Below, in pieces: positions 26,102 to 37,096 of a stretch of 64,000 bases of DNA. The stretch lies in contig MCGO01000019.1 in assembly GCA_002104985.1 (NCBI GenBank), forward strand, positions 186,001 through 250,000. Direction: 5' to 3'. The notes under the pieces are model-generated. The model did no database searches, was not told the DNA's origin, and saw only the letters and a program-made list of their open reading frames with translations. Both the position numbers and the translations under genes were made by a program. The DNA is from Rhizoclosmatium globosum (Eukaryota > Chytridiomycota > Chytridiomycetes > Chytridiales > Chytriomycetaceae). The first letter of the stretch is position 1; every line of letters begins with the position of its first letter.

Positions 26102-27408
26102 GAAGACCTGGCGACGTGGGAACAACAAGCTTTTGAAGTGGATTCCAGCTCTTGCGTAAGGTCCGACAAACATGGGGCTTGGAAGGAGGATCAGTAAGGC
26201 AGTAACTGTTTTTGAAGCGATTGAGGACATTCGTCGGATGATTAAAAGAACTCACATAACCAGCCACAACCGAAGCTGTGGCCATGGCCCCAGCTTTTTC
26301 CAAAGCCAGTCATTCGTAAAACATAGCTTCTACGACACAAAATACACCTTGAAGCATAAAATAGATTGTGTTTTCCCCCAACGGTTGTCCATCGAGACAA
26401 GTGTAATTAACCCTTCATGCATCGCGGACGACAACGCAAATGCCCCAATATCGCAATCATATAATGAACCTCAGGCTGCTTCTTTGATTTGGATTTTTGA
26501 GGGATCGAGGCTGCAAGGAGTCTGAGTGTCGGAAGAAACGCGAGACGGTGTAGCGATCCTTTAATGATTGAGTTCCAGCGGTTACTCCACTGTAGCGGCA
26601 GTGAATGTTAGTAAAACTATACGATAAATTATAGACATACAAAGTCTCTGAGGAGGATGCGATGAACGGGTTCTGCATGAGAGGAAAGTAGGGTGCTTGA
26701 AAGAATATGAACGTGGGAGCATTCCAATAAACTACCGCGATAAGAATCAGTCGACACGTAAGACATAAAATGTGCCATACCAAATTCTACCAAACAGTAC
26801 ATCTGAACTCCATACAGAAGATGCTGCATTACGGATTTGATATCACGAAAGTCAAGAAACCCATACTTTGATACGTAAGGATACTTTATAAAGAAAGCAG
26901 CCGCAGCGGTGTAGACTATCCACGTAATGAAGAGTTTTGTGATGTAAGAGAGGTAGAACATTGCATTCCGATCTCCAGCAACAACATGAATGACTTTCGA
27001 TTTGCGTTGATCCCCTTTCTTTGCTTCCATTAATCGGATTGGGTTATTTGTCGCTGTAGCAATGAACTCAAAGTAATCCATAGCGGCCATTTTGAGGTGA
27101 ATGTGCGAGACAGTGTTGCAATCTCAAGAAAGCGAAGAGAGAGAAAGATTGAAGAGTGCGACAGAAGTATCAACATTGGCGATCGCGGACGCAAAGAGGT
27201 AAGGGAAAGCTATGGCTGTGGCATTGGATGTGGCTGTTATCAATGCATTTGACAGCTCCGTTTGACGAAGGAGAGCAAAGTGAAGCACCGGAATTAAGAC
27301 AAACATCACTACCTTGTAATAATGATTAATTGCCAGATTTCAATGTATTCAGAAGGTTTCTGTTGCATACAGTGATAAAGGAGCCGGAAGAACAGCAATT
27401 GGCAGCAT
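26087..27408 (-). CDS. Wax-synthase-like (MBOAT_2) acyltransferase F, frame breaks
   Basis: From a probable ATG at 27408 (MLPIAVLPAPLSLY) the copy has the long N-terminal form. Helices lie near 27300-27130, then AAMDYFEFIATATNNPIRL (near 27090), helices with KYPYVSKYGFLDFRDIKSVMQH, and FFQAPYFPLMQNPFIASS where the PYLATS motif is expected. A gap compatible with an intron follows. The C-terminus carries PSPMFVGPYARAGIHF and stops at 26087. The catalytic His region is present only in pieces because of frame changes near 26300-26600. At least three frame changes are needed. It is convergent with copy E and divergent from Argonaute across a gap of about 395 bp. Confidence 0.6.
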
Positions 27409-27803
27409 GTGCTACTGCAGACTGTCAACATCACGCAATCATAAAAGAAGGACATTACAGCGCTTAATACTTCAAGAAAGTGAGTTGTTTCGAAGTGAAA
27501 ATTTTGAGGGCACTCTCGTTTTTCTCCAATCCAAATCCCTCATTGACCACTACCTCAAGTTTTAAGGGTGAGTCTGCATCAAAGTCCCAGAGCAAGTGGA
27601 TGCATGCAATCAATAGATCTGAATAGATGAAGGGGGAGAGTGGGGGGGTTGTGCAGGAAGGGGCCGGACTCGTTTCACAATCAAAGCAGCTTGGACTGAT
27701 CCTTCTCTCTTTGAAACAACCTCTGAACAACCACCACAGCCTCCACCTAGAAACCATCTCTAGAATACCAAATACCCACCTACCTTTAATCCAAACCAAT
27801 CGA
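27409..27803. other. Divergent intergenic region between wax synthase F and Argonaute
   Basis: About 395 bp that should contain both promoters. No gene is supported in it. The minus-strand reading frame that crosses into the Argonaute start is a shadow of the Argonaute coding sequence. The 3' part is CA- and pyrimidine-rich just upstream of the Argonaute ATG, as is common at fungal starts. I see no repeats or recognised factor sites. Confidence 0.4.
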
Positions 27804-30800
27804 ATGGAGTCCCTGAACCCACTCTCGGTCGTCCCCGCAGCCGTGTCGCTCAACGGCCCGGCCTTCCCGCTGCGCCCGGCCCTCGGACGCTCAGGCCGAT
27901 CAATCCAAGTGCGCGCAAATTCTTTCCGGTGCAGACGCTTCCTCAGCGCCCAATCCACCACTACGAAGTCGTCATCACCCCCGAGGTTCCTCCCGCAAAG
28001 AACAGACGAGTGTACCAGCTGTGGGAAGATGAAGGTGTGTGTGTTGAGCTACTCGGTGTGTATTAGGCGACTGATCCCTTCTTATAGCTCTCCTCAGCGG
28101 TGAACTCGGTGGTGTGAGACCTGTCTTTGACGGCCGCAAGAACGTTTACTCGGCTAGACCCCTTCCAATCGTCGAAAATGAATGCGAATTCACCGTAGAT
28201 TACTATGACAATGACGATCCTTTTGCTAAGAAGTGAGTGCTTGCAGATCGTATCTGTCTGCATACAATACTCACTGATCAATCATCTTCAGGAACGGCCC
28301 AAAGAAGTTTACTTTAGCTCTCATCAAAGTAGGCGAAATCAATATGCAGCGTTTGGGACTCTTTTTGGAAGGTCGTACAAATGAGACACCATTTGACGCT
28401 ATCCAAGCCCTTGATATCTTGTTGCGTCACAGACCATCGCTCATGTACACCACTGTCGGCCGTTGCTTCTATACTCCCGACTCTGCAGCCCTATTGCAAA
28501 TGGTGCTCAACTCTGGCAAGGTTTCCACCATCCATTCGCCCAACTCGTGGACAAATGCTCATCAACTTGGACGTCTCTGCCACTGCTTTCTTTCAACCAG
28601 GCCATTGGTTGAAATGGTGCCAAAATTCTCAACAGAAATACTCCAAATGATCTCCGTGCTCCCATCACTGAGAAGGACCGTGTGAAGTTGGATAAGACGT
28701 TGAAAGGACTGAAAGTTGCCGTTACGCACCGTGGACAAATTCGCCGCAAGTACCGTATCGCTCGCATTACTTTGACTCCTGCTTCACGAACCATGTTCCC
28801 ATTGAGCTCCACGGGTCAGGAAGAGTCGGTTGCAAACTACTTTATGCAAAAGTACAATGCGCCTCTCTACTTTCCACACTTGCCTTGTTTGATTGTCGGT
28901 GACCCAGCCAAACTTGTGTATTTGCCAATGGAAGTGTGTGAAGTTGTTCCAGGACAAAGACATTTGAGAAAGTTGAATGAGCGACAGGTTTGTTTATTTT
29001 TTTGATCTTTGACAATATTCCTCTTTTTACCAATGCAAATCTCTAACAATTACTTTTTTGATCAGACGGCTGAAATGATCAAGTTCACTTGTCAACCTCC
29101 TCACGTGCGTTCCAACAAGATTTCTGCTGGTATTACAATTCTTCAGCAGCGTGATAACGAGTACCTCAACGAATTCGACGTGACAATCGGCCACGAAATG
29201 GCATCGTCAACTCCCGTATTCTCCCAGCCCCCGCTATTTCATACCACCTGCCTCCAAAGAACCAGTTATCACTCCTCGCGAAGGGCCTGGAACCTGCGTG
29301 ACAAAATGGTCGCTCAGGGAGTGACAATCCGTTCCTGGTCCGTTGTCGCTTTTGGTACTGAAAACGACTACCCCGTCCAATCCATCCAAAAGTTCATCAC
29401 CCTCCTCGTCCAAACCTGCGAGGAATGCGGTGTCTTTGTTCAAAACCGTCAACCGCCCATCTCTTACGCCAACCCACACGGAAACGTAGAGAAGACTTTG
29501 ATTGATGCTTATATGGTTGCTGGAAACTCTTTCCAGGAGCGTCCACAGCTTGTGATTTGTATCTTGCCAAACACGGGTGTCCCATTGTACGCTGAGATCA
29601 AGCGTGTGAGTGACACAGTGATTGGTCTCGCTACACAATGTATTCAGGCGAAGCACATGTTTGCGGCAAAGAGACAATACTGTGCGAAGTTTGTTTGAAG
29701 ATGAATGTCAAGTTGGGTGGTATGAACTCATTCTTGAGTAACGCGCAGTTGCCATTTGTGAGTGAGCGACCGACTATTATCTTTGGAGCCGATGTTACCG
29801 TAAGTTTTTCGAGTTTTTATGATGTATGTTGACATACTGGTTTACAGCATCCGCTCCTGGTTCTGCATCTACTCAGTCGATTGCAGCTCTTGTTGGATCC
29901 ATGGATGCACAGTGTTCTCGTTATGCTGCTGCCATCCGAGTTCAAAAGGGTCGCCAAGAAATGATCCAAGATTTGGCATCGATGGTTGTTGAGCTCCTCA
30001 AAACCTTTTACCAAACCTGTGGTGCCAAGCCAGAACGTATCTGCTTCTTCCGTGACGGAGTCAGCGAAGGTCAATTCCATGAGTCCTTAAAGCAGAAATG
30101 AAGCGATGAGACTGGCCTGTTCGACCCTCGAAGCATCATACCGCCTACATTACCTACATGTCGTCCAAAAGCGACACCACGCCCGTTTCTTCCCTATTCG
30201 TAAAGAAGACTCTGACCGCTCTGGAAACGTCCTCCCCGGAACAGTCGTCGAAACCGGTGTCACCCACCCCTCAGAATTCGACTTCTACCTCTGCTCGCAC
30301 CCAGGTCTCCAGGGTACATCGAAACCAACGCATTACCACGTCCTCTATGATGAAAACAGATTCACATCGGATTCACTTCAAGAACTGACGTACAGATTGT
30401 GTTACCTGTACTGTCGTGCGACCGATCTGTTAGTGTCGTTCCACCCGCGTACTACGCACACCTCGTGGCTGCCCGCGCGCGGTTCCATGCAACCGGCGAC
30501 GGGTGGTTGGAAGGGTTCAGCGACATGGCGAGTGTAATGGGGATGTCGAACATGAGCGCAGCAAGCATGGGCAGCGTCGCAAGTTTGAGCACAGGTGCTG
30601 CTGGAAATGTTGGAGGCATGGTTGGCGCTGTCAGTGGTCTTGCTGGACAAATGTCTGGATTGAGTATGGACGGATCGTCGTCTGCGGGTGGACCACCTGG
30701 TTGGATGGATCGCGAGGTGCGTTGAATAAGAGAATGTCGATGGCGAATCTTGCGGCTGGGCCTGTAAGGACGCTTGGAAGCAGGGCTTCGGGATACTTTA

Positions 30801-30976
30801 ACGTGAATCAGCAGAATGGAAGTGCTGGTACTGGTGGATCTCTTGGTTTCGTCAAGAGCAGTGCTGGATCACAAGGGATTCCAGGCGGAGATGGAAGTGG
30901 TGAAGGAGGTGTTGTGCGGGTGATGAACTATGGCGTTGTCAAGAGTGAGCTATCGAGTGTTATGTGGTTTATGTGA
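27804..30976 (+). CDS. Argonaute (AGO clade), catalytic residues kept, many frame breaks
   Basis: Domain order is that of a full Argonaute. The N-domain has QVRANSF / [15 protein letters not shown]. The linker and PAZ region follow, with [19 protein letters not shown] and [12 protein letters not shown] has [19 protein letters not shown] and NVKLGG, fitting the 5'-phosphate pocket. PIWI has GADVTHP, a conserved Glu after [15 protein letters not shown] and a PTHYHV His. The DEDH tetrad is therefore complete and the protein should be slicer-capable. It ends in SSVMWFM. Clear introns are 28035-28087, 28233-28291, 28988-29065 and 29800-29847. At least ten further frame changes occur (near 27929, 28497, 28531, 28603, 28625, 29205, 29260, 29288, 29690, 29853, 30095 and 30420), nearly all explained by loss of one base in a short homopolymer. 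Role: small-RNA-guided silencing. The state is either sequence error or recent pseudogenisation. Confidence 0.88.
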
Positions 30977-31002
30977 ATCTTTTATTTTTGGAAATAATTA
31001 TC

Positions 31003-33335
31003 ATGGAGCAGTTAGTAGTTGACCTCCAAGCTGTGACCATCTCCATTGCGAACGTAGAATCTGAACTGACCGAAGTAGACTGGCTTCTACAAATGGAAGA
31101 GTCCGATTGGCCTCGAACAGCTCAGCTTAAGTACGGGGACCATCCAACCCTAAGGCAAGAGAAGATTGACTTACGCCAGGAGAAGAAGGACTTACGAAGG
31201 AAAGAGGCATATCTTCTTAAGGAGAAGGAACAACTTAATGCAATGAAGCTGCTTGAGAAAGAGATGGGACGAGTGATGCTGGAGTCGTCACCTGTTGTCC
31301 CCCCAATCCAGTCGCCCCTAACTGAGCACGATGGTAAGCTATTTCATTCGATCAAAAGAAATGAATGATTCCAATATTGTTTTCAACTACAGGTCCTGCT
31401 AAATTATTTATTCCAAACACTGCTGATAATACTCTTCGTGGCTATTTCCACCGAAACAATGCGGAAGGCGAGACATTTTCAAAGTTTATGACGGTTGCTG
31501 TTGGCCTACAGAACGATCCATCACTGCTAGCAATAGTTCATAAGATTAACTCTATTCCTAAGGAATGGAGTAACTTGAATACCCCTTTCGTCTTTCTTGA
31601 AGGGTCGTCTGGAACTGGAAAGACTCAAACAGCTTTCGCACTTTTGAATTTACTCGCTGCCTCAACTCAAGTTTTGTACTTTCTGTATTTGCCTGTTGGA
31701 GAACATGCGCAACCTATTTATAAGTGCTTCCAAGCTGTTTCAAAATTGTTCAATGCTTGTGCTGATAAGGACCAAAATATGCTCGATTCACCAAGCTGTG
31801 GCAGTTTAATTGAGCTGGACCTTCACCTGTTTGGATTCATTTTGGCGTTCCTTCAAAATTGCGGGTCAAGCAATCATACCCAAGTCATCATTGGAGATCA
31901 GGTGGAAATTAAGTCGGTTAAAGGATCTGTTGTGAAGGATTACCTAAGGTCCAACTACAGCACAAAAAGCCTACCAGTTGTGATTGTGGACGAATGCAAT
32001 ACTTCAAATAATGAAAACCGGTTGCGGCTCATGCGAAACATATTTAGGTGTTTGGGGCTGCGGTTGGTTATGTTAGGGACCGACAGTCAAGTAATGGAGT
32101 TACTTGAGTCAACAGGAGCTGGGAGCCGTGCTGGGCCAATCACGACTTGGTGCCATGTGATGAATTGCCTTCCAAAGCTCTGGATTCCGGGCTTAGGCAT
32201 CCCGAATAATGTTCCTACCCACTTGTTGGCGATTATTCACAATTCAAGGCCTTGGTTTGCTCAAATAGCATCCAAGTATTTACACAGAGTCATGATAGCT
32301 GAGAAGAAGGCTCCAACCTTGGATGATATGGTTCAGGAAGTATTCAATCATATCATCACTGAGAAGAACATATTTGACAATGAATATGGACGTCTCGGCC
32401 AAATTCGGTTGTTTCTCAATAAGTCCTATCGCGGTTCCTCTTCATCTGCTTTAATTCATTCTCATTTTGCCCAAATCGCTGATCTTGAAAATGTTACTCT
32501 AAACAACCGAATGCAGAAATTGGGGTCCACACAGAAGTGGGCTCAAATTGTTGAGTTTCCTTCTATAGAATCTGATATCCTTCTGTATCTATCATTGATG
32601 GGTGGGCTTAAAACGAATGCTTTCATAATAGGGTCTGCAAAAGTGCCATTCTTGCATTATTTTGATCATTATGCAAACACTTCCAGAGCACGACAAGAAA
32701 TTTTAAACTTGGGAAATGCTGCACAAGATGCAAATGATGGAACGGAACTGGAATCAACCCTCGCAACTGCTGTTTGTGTGGCCTCCCATTGTGGAGGGGT
32801 TAACGGAATACCAATTCAATCATTTCTCAAGGAATTAATTTACAACCTCCAGCGATCTCTCACCAATTCTGATTTGACAATTGACATGTCTTGTCTTCCC
32901 GTTTCTGTTCTCGATAATTTCCAGATTCCTTTTCTGTCGCCACCTGGAATTCATTGGCCAGCTTGGATTCCTGGATGTTTTGGAAACCTGACAAGATCTG
33001 TTAATAAGGAGAAGGTGGATCTCTCAACATCTTGCGGGCTGTCTGGAGAATGCAAAGACTATGGGAATTCTTTGTCATCAAACACAATAATTGAAATATT
33101 AAGGAGGGTTCCTGACTCATCAAAGCTTCACCTGGTCCTTACACGAAAGCTTCAAAAATCATACTTTACAAAAAACACCTATGAAATGAAAGTGACAAAC
33201 AGTAAACGGCTTGCTGTTTGTCAAGTAGATTCCGTAGTAAACCCACCAGTTATTTCCCCAATTTCAGGGATTCCGTTTGGAACTACACCAGAGTGTGTTG
33301 TACTGTTTATTATTTGTCCCAGAATAAAGGCGTAA
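31003..33335 (+). CDS. Crinkler-type P-loop NTPase protein (CRN-like)
   Basis: Two exons, 31003-31333 and 31393-33335, with a 59-nt intron in matching phase, give 757 residues in an intact frame. Residues about 35-95 are a highly charged coiled coil (repeated RQEK and KDLRRKE units). Residues 181-188 are a Walker A (GSSGTGKT), about 306-310 a Walker B (VVIVDE), and about 335-341 a sensor-like LVMLGTD. The last about 120 residues resemble the restriction-endonuclease-like end found in Crinkler-RHS type proteins. That family is common in oomycetes and chytrids and in part acts on host nuclei. No signal peptide or LxLFLAK header is seen, so secretion is not supported. The ATG is only 26 bp after the Argonaute stop. 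The family call is by pattern. Confidence 0.62.
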
Positions 33336-33401
33336 ATACTCTATCAGATGCAGCTTTTAACATACTCAATACAAAATCCGGCACAGGAATCGTAAAACCA
33401 T

Positions 33402-34841
33402 TTACGAATAATCCGTCAGCGCATACGGTCTCGTAAACAATGGGCTCATCCAAACCACAACCCGAGGGATCCAGCCCATCCAGCACATCGCCACAACCCC
33501 TGTTCCCCAACTAATTCCAAATCCAGTCGCTCTTTGTGCATATCCTTGTGCAAAAGTCAGAATTCCTTGTCCCATGAAAAAGAGCAAGTTCTCGCCAGCT
33601 GGTTGAGAGGCAAATACATGAAGACCAAAAACTCGTGCAGGAGAGATGAGAGGAAGAATGCAGAAAGGCCCGCAAGAATCAAATGCGCTGTTGGGGTTCG
33701 GTTTTGGGCTGTGTATTTTGGGGAGATTGGTGGATTGATTGAGGAGAGGAAACGGAGTGTTGGAATGAAGGCGAGGCTATGCAAATTCCTTGATTGTTTT
33801 GTTCCATCTGAAACTCCACTGTAATATTAGTTAGCTTTGCGGTGTGAAAGTATGCGCAAACGGTTCTTACAAAGTCGCGAAGAGAAGTTGCGAGGAATGG
33901 GAAGTTGAATGAGAATGAGAACGGGCTTCCGAAAAGCAATGAGGCACCCATATTGACATTTCCGAAGTCTAGAATAAATCGATTTAATTCACGAATTAAT
34001 TCTACTGTTGAGACTTACTAAATTCCAATGCCATCAAAACAAGAGCAGAAAACATCAGTGTTCACGTAAACCGACCCAGTCACCTAATGTCAGTACTCCA
34101 AACGTTCCTAATAATTAATCAGTCAGATTCGCTGAATGGTGGAATACTGTACCTGGTATCCATACTTTCGGAAATACGCCAAACAAAAGATATACACACC
34201 GAGTGTATATCCCATTCTCACGGCATAGTAAATCCAAAACTGAAGAGTAAAGTCCCGCGGTGAAATTTCACCCGTTCGCTTCTTTGCAGTCTTCAAAGGC
34301 AGCTTGGCTTCCTTTCGTCGAGATTCTCCTTTTGAAAAGAATCTCCTGAATATTCCGTAAATGCATTGTTTCACCCGTCATGATGAATTCGAAGTATTCA
34401 GGAAGTGAGAACGAGGAGTTGAGTGTGCTAAGCATTAAGATCAGCCTTGATTCAGATGCATGCTGTATGGGTCATGACAGCTTACCGATCAATCGTTCCT
34501 AGCTGTAAGAAACGCAAAGCGTAAATTACTTGAGATGAGGCGGCTCCACATAGGTATATAAAGAGGTTGGGGCATGGAAACATTAGAGGAAGCATGATCG
34601 CTGCAATGAATCCGGTCCATGCTACGAATTCATTGGACAAGCTTTTGTTGCGAAGAAGAAGGAAGTGGCCGAACGGAAGGACTGAGAAGATGAGAGGCTG
34701 TGCAGTTGTTAGTTGGGGTTGAAGATCGGCATCAGTTGATAACGATAACGCATCGTGTTGTGATCGTGGAAAAGAATAGCGTACCAGAGAAGCCCACTCA
34801 GGGATCACGACGGCGTATGGATGAATGTGTTGTAGTGGCAT
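33402..34841 (-). CDS. Wax-synthase-like (MBOAT_2) acyltransferase G
   Basis: The start at 34841 gives MPLQHIHPYAVVIPEWASLV, similar in place and kind to copy E (IPPWASAV). Hydrophobic helices follow with QPLIFSVLPFGHFLLLRN and LRFLQLGTIDR, then a basic loop (GESRRKEAKLPLK) near 34320 and a helix YYAVRMGYTLGVYIFCLAYF. FNFPFLATSLRDFV lies near 33920. SSLLHEFLVFMY with the conserved His lies near 33630. The C-terminus MSPLFTRPYALTDYS ends at 33402. Several joins are probably introns (such as 33820-33870) and others are frame changes. Family role: membrane acyl transfer. Its 3' end lies 66 bp from the stop of the Crinkler-like gene. Confidence 0.65.
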
Positions 34842-35381
34842 TTGGAGAAAGACAAAAGAGGGTTTCCGAAGTCGTGTTATGATGATTCCAAATAACACGT
34901 GGGGTATGGGAATAATATGGATACTCGGAGTTGTTCATGCATTAACAACAACTTTATTACTCTTAATACACATGGTCAACGAATTTGATGGGAATGTGAC
35001 AGCCAAGCATCGAATCCTTCATTATTTCGATGTCCTTCATTTTTAACTCTCTAAATGAAACGTACGTCAATTAATCATGGAACTTCAGTATAAATCATGG
35101 GAAGTAGTTATAACTCAAAATAAGCGACCAACATCATAACTCGAATCGAGGCAAGTCTCGCGGCCAAATAGAAAGAACCGTCCCAGTGACACCGTTATAA
35201 CTGCAGCTTCTAACTTGTGCCCCCGACAGCTTCCAACAAAGTCAATCTTCTCTTTGAAAGGAAGTGAAAATTTTCAGGTTAGGCTCTCACAAATTGGAAG
35301 CACGCAACCACCAACGAGCACCACCCGCCTCATTCATAGCCTAGACGCCTTTAGACGCTCCTGATAGATAGACAATAGACA
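34842..35381. other. Divergent intergenic region between wax synthase G and the phosphatase gene
   Basis: About 540 bp, AT-rich in the middle, between two divergent starts. I find no coding frame with recognisable content and no RNA gene. It should hold both promoters. Confidence 0.4.
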
Positions 35382-36812
35382 ATGAGCAGCGAGCAGACCA
35401 AGGCAACAATTACTGTGGTTGAGGAAGAAGCGGGAAGTGTGCAAGCCGTGCAGTACCAGTTGAAGATGCGTCTGTATCTTCAACTGTCCAGCTATTACCA
35501 TCACTACCACTACTACTGCCACCACTACTACCACTGCCACCGAAGCCGACGAACTTGGCTTTGATCCTTCCCTCGTAATCACACAAGTTCCCGAACCTCC
35601 AACTCCAGCAACCTCCACCACCACCCACACAAACTGCGAAAACCATCAACAGTTCCATCCTCCAAAGTCGCTCCAATTCCACCAAAAGATGCGCAGTCTT
35701 CATTGAACCAGCAACAAAAGACGCTAAGGCCGCCCCTCCCTTCTTCAAACAACTCCAACGCCTCTTTTGTGGATGCTGTGGGGCTGACGATGTCGAATCA
35801 ACTCACTCTGGAGCTGCCCTCAAAACGGATGCTGTGGTCTCGTCTACAGCCGAATTGATCTGCCCAAGTTATGAAGACTGATGATCACTTGGTGAAGAAG
35901 AAGGAGAGCAACTTGACTATTTCAAAGGAGTCTGTGTTGGAAGACGGAGAAGGCTCCCACGATCCTATCGTTACTCCATTTGCCGAACCTCTTACCCCTC
36001 CGACCTCTGACGATGGATCTGTCGAGGTGAAAACCTTCTTAGTTGGACTCAATTCATTAACTGAACCAACACTACCAAACAGTACCTTCTCCCCAAAATT
36101 CTCCCTGAAGACGTCGGCAAAAAGTGCCTTGTTCTAGACCTTGACGAAACTCTTGTCCACTCCTCCTTCAAACCTGTTCCCAACGCCGATTTCGTAATCC
36201 CCATCGACATTGAAGGCACATTCCACAACGTATATGTCTTGAAAAGGCCGCACGTTGATTCTTTCTTGGAGAACTTGGGAAAAGAGTTTGAGGTGGTTGT
36301 ATTTACGGCCAGTATGTCCAATTATGCGAACCCCGTATTGGACTTGTTGGACAGGAGCAAGGTCATCAAGCACCGTCTGTTTAGAGAGCATTGTGTGTAC
36401 TATAACGGCGCATATGTCAAGGTATGTGCTGGCTTTCTCTTTCAGGCAATCTTGAGTGAAGTGATGAGTCGAACATACGCCACTCAATCAAGTCATAAAT
36501 AAGGCTTCTAGCCGAAGTCATTCCACATCTCGAAATAAGAATCTAATTTTTTTTCTTCAGGATCTTTCTATGCTCGGCCGTCCACTTACAGATTGTATCA
36601 TTGTCGACAATGCCGCTTACTCATACGCCTTCCAACCGGAAAACGCAGTCCCATGTCAGTCTTGGTACAACGACATGGAAGATGACGAATTATTGGAGTT
36701 GCAGCCATTCATGATGGGACTCAAGACGATTCCTGATGTGCGAACTGTGTTGGGAGTTGACCAGGAGGGAAATGGGTATGACGAGGAAGACGCTGCTGCT
36801 ATTGTGCCATAA
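35382..36812 (+). CDS. CTD small phosphatase-like protein (NIF/FCP1 domain, Psr1/SCP type)
   Basis: The N-terminal about 200 residues are Ser/Thr/Pro-rich and change frame at least twice. One frame carries [11 protein letters not shown], reminiscent of the Cys-rich N-termini of membrane-anchored Psr-type phosphatases. From about 36083 the catalytic domain is clean. It has [19 protein letters not shown], then [10 protein letters not shown], the DxDxT nucleophile motif of HAD-type phosphatases. [31 protein letters not shown] and FREHC follow. A 140-nt intron (36422-36561) is followed by [26 protein letters not shown] and a C-terminal acidic tail. Family role: Mg-dependent Ser/Thr phosphatase acting on RNA polymerase II CTD or stress and lipid regulators. 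The exact subtype is not certain. The frame changes in the N-terminal part may include unseen introns. Confidence 0.85.
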
Positions 36813-37096
36813 TTTTCTGAGAGTATGGAGACACGAATTCCATTAATTGCTTTCTTTGTTTTCAATCCATTTTCTTCCGTTCACATGCCTCTTCGCAAGC
36901 CCGCCTATTCTTTTATACACTGCTACTTTTTTGTTTATTTTTTCTTTTCGTTTTACACATTCTCTACCATGGAAAGGGGCCTTTTATCAGTTTATTGTAC
37001 GTTTTTTGGAAATACCTTGGGATTCCTTTACTTTAGTGTGCTTTAGAATAAAGTAAGAAATAGCAAATTCACTAAGTTTCTTGTAAGTTTCTTGAC
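36813..37096. other. 3' region between convergent phosphatase and wax synthase H
   Basis: T-rich 284 bp between two convergent genes, probably both 3' untranslated regions. The small open frames here are made of low-complexity pyrimidine runs. No gene supported. Confidence 0.4.

Noticed and set aside
27464..27961. Minus-strand gene of 165 codons at the Argonaute start
   Set aside because: It is antisense to the Argonaute N-domain, has no domain, and its codon pattern is a shadow.
35460..35560. His/Tyr-rich metal-binding segment in the phosphatase N-terminus
   Set aside because: It comes from reading CAC/TAC runs in one frame; the Thr/Ser-rich frame of the same repeat fits the gene better.
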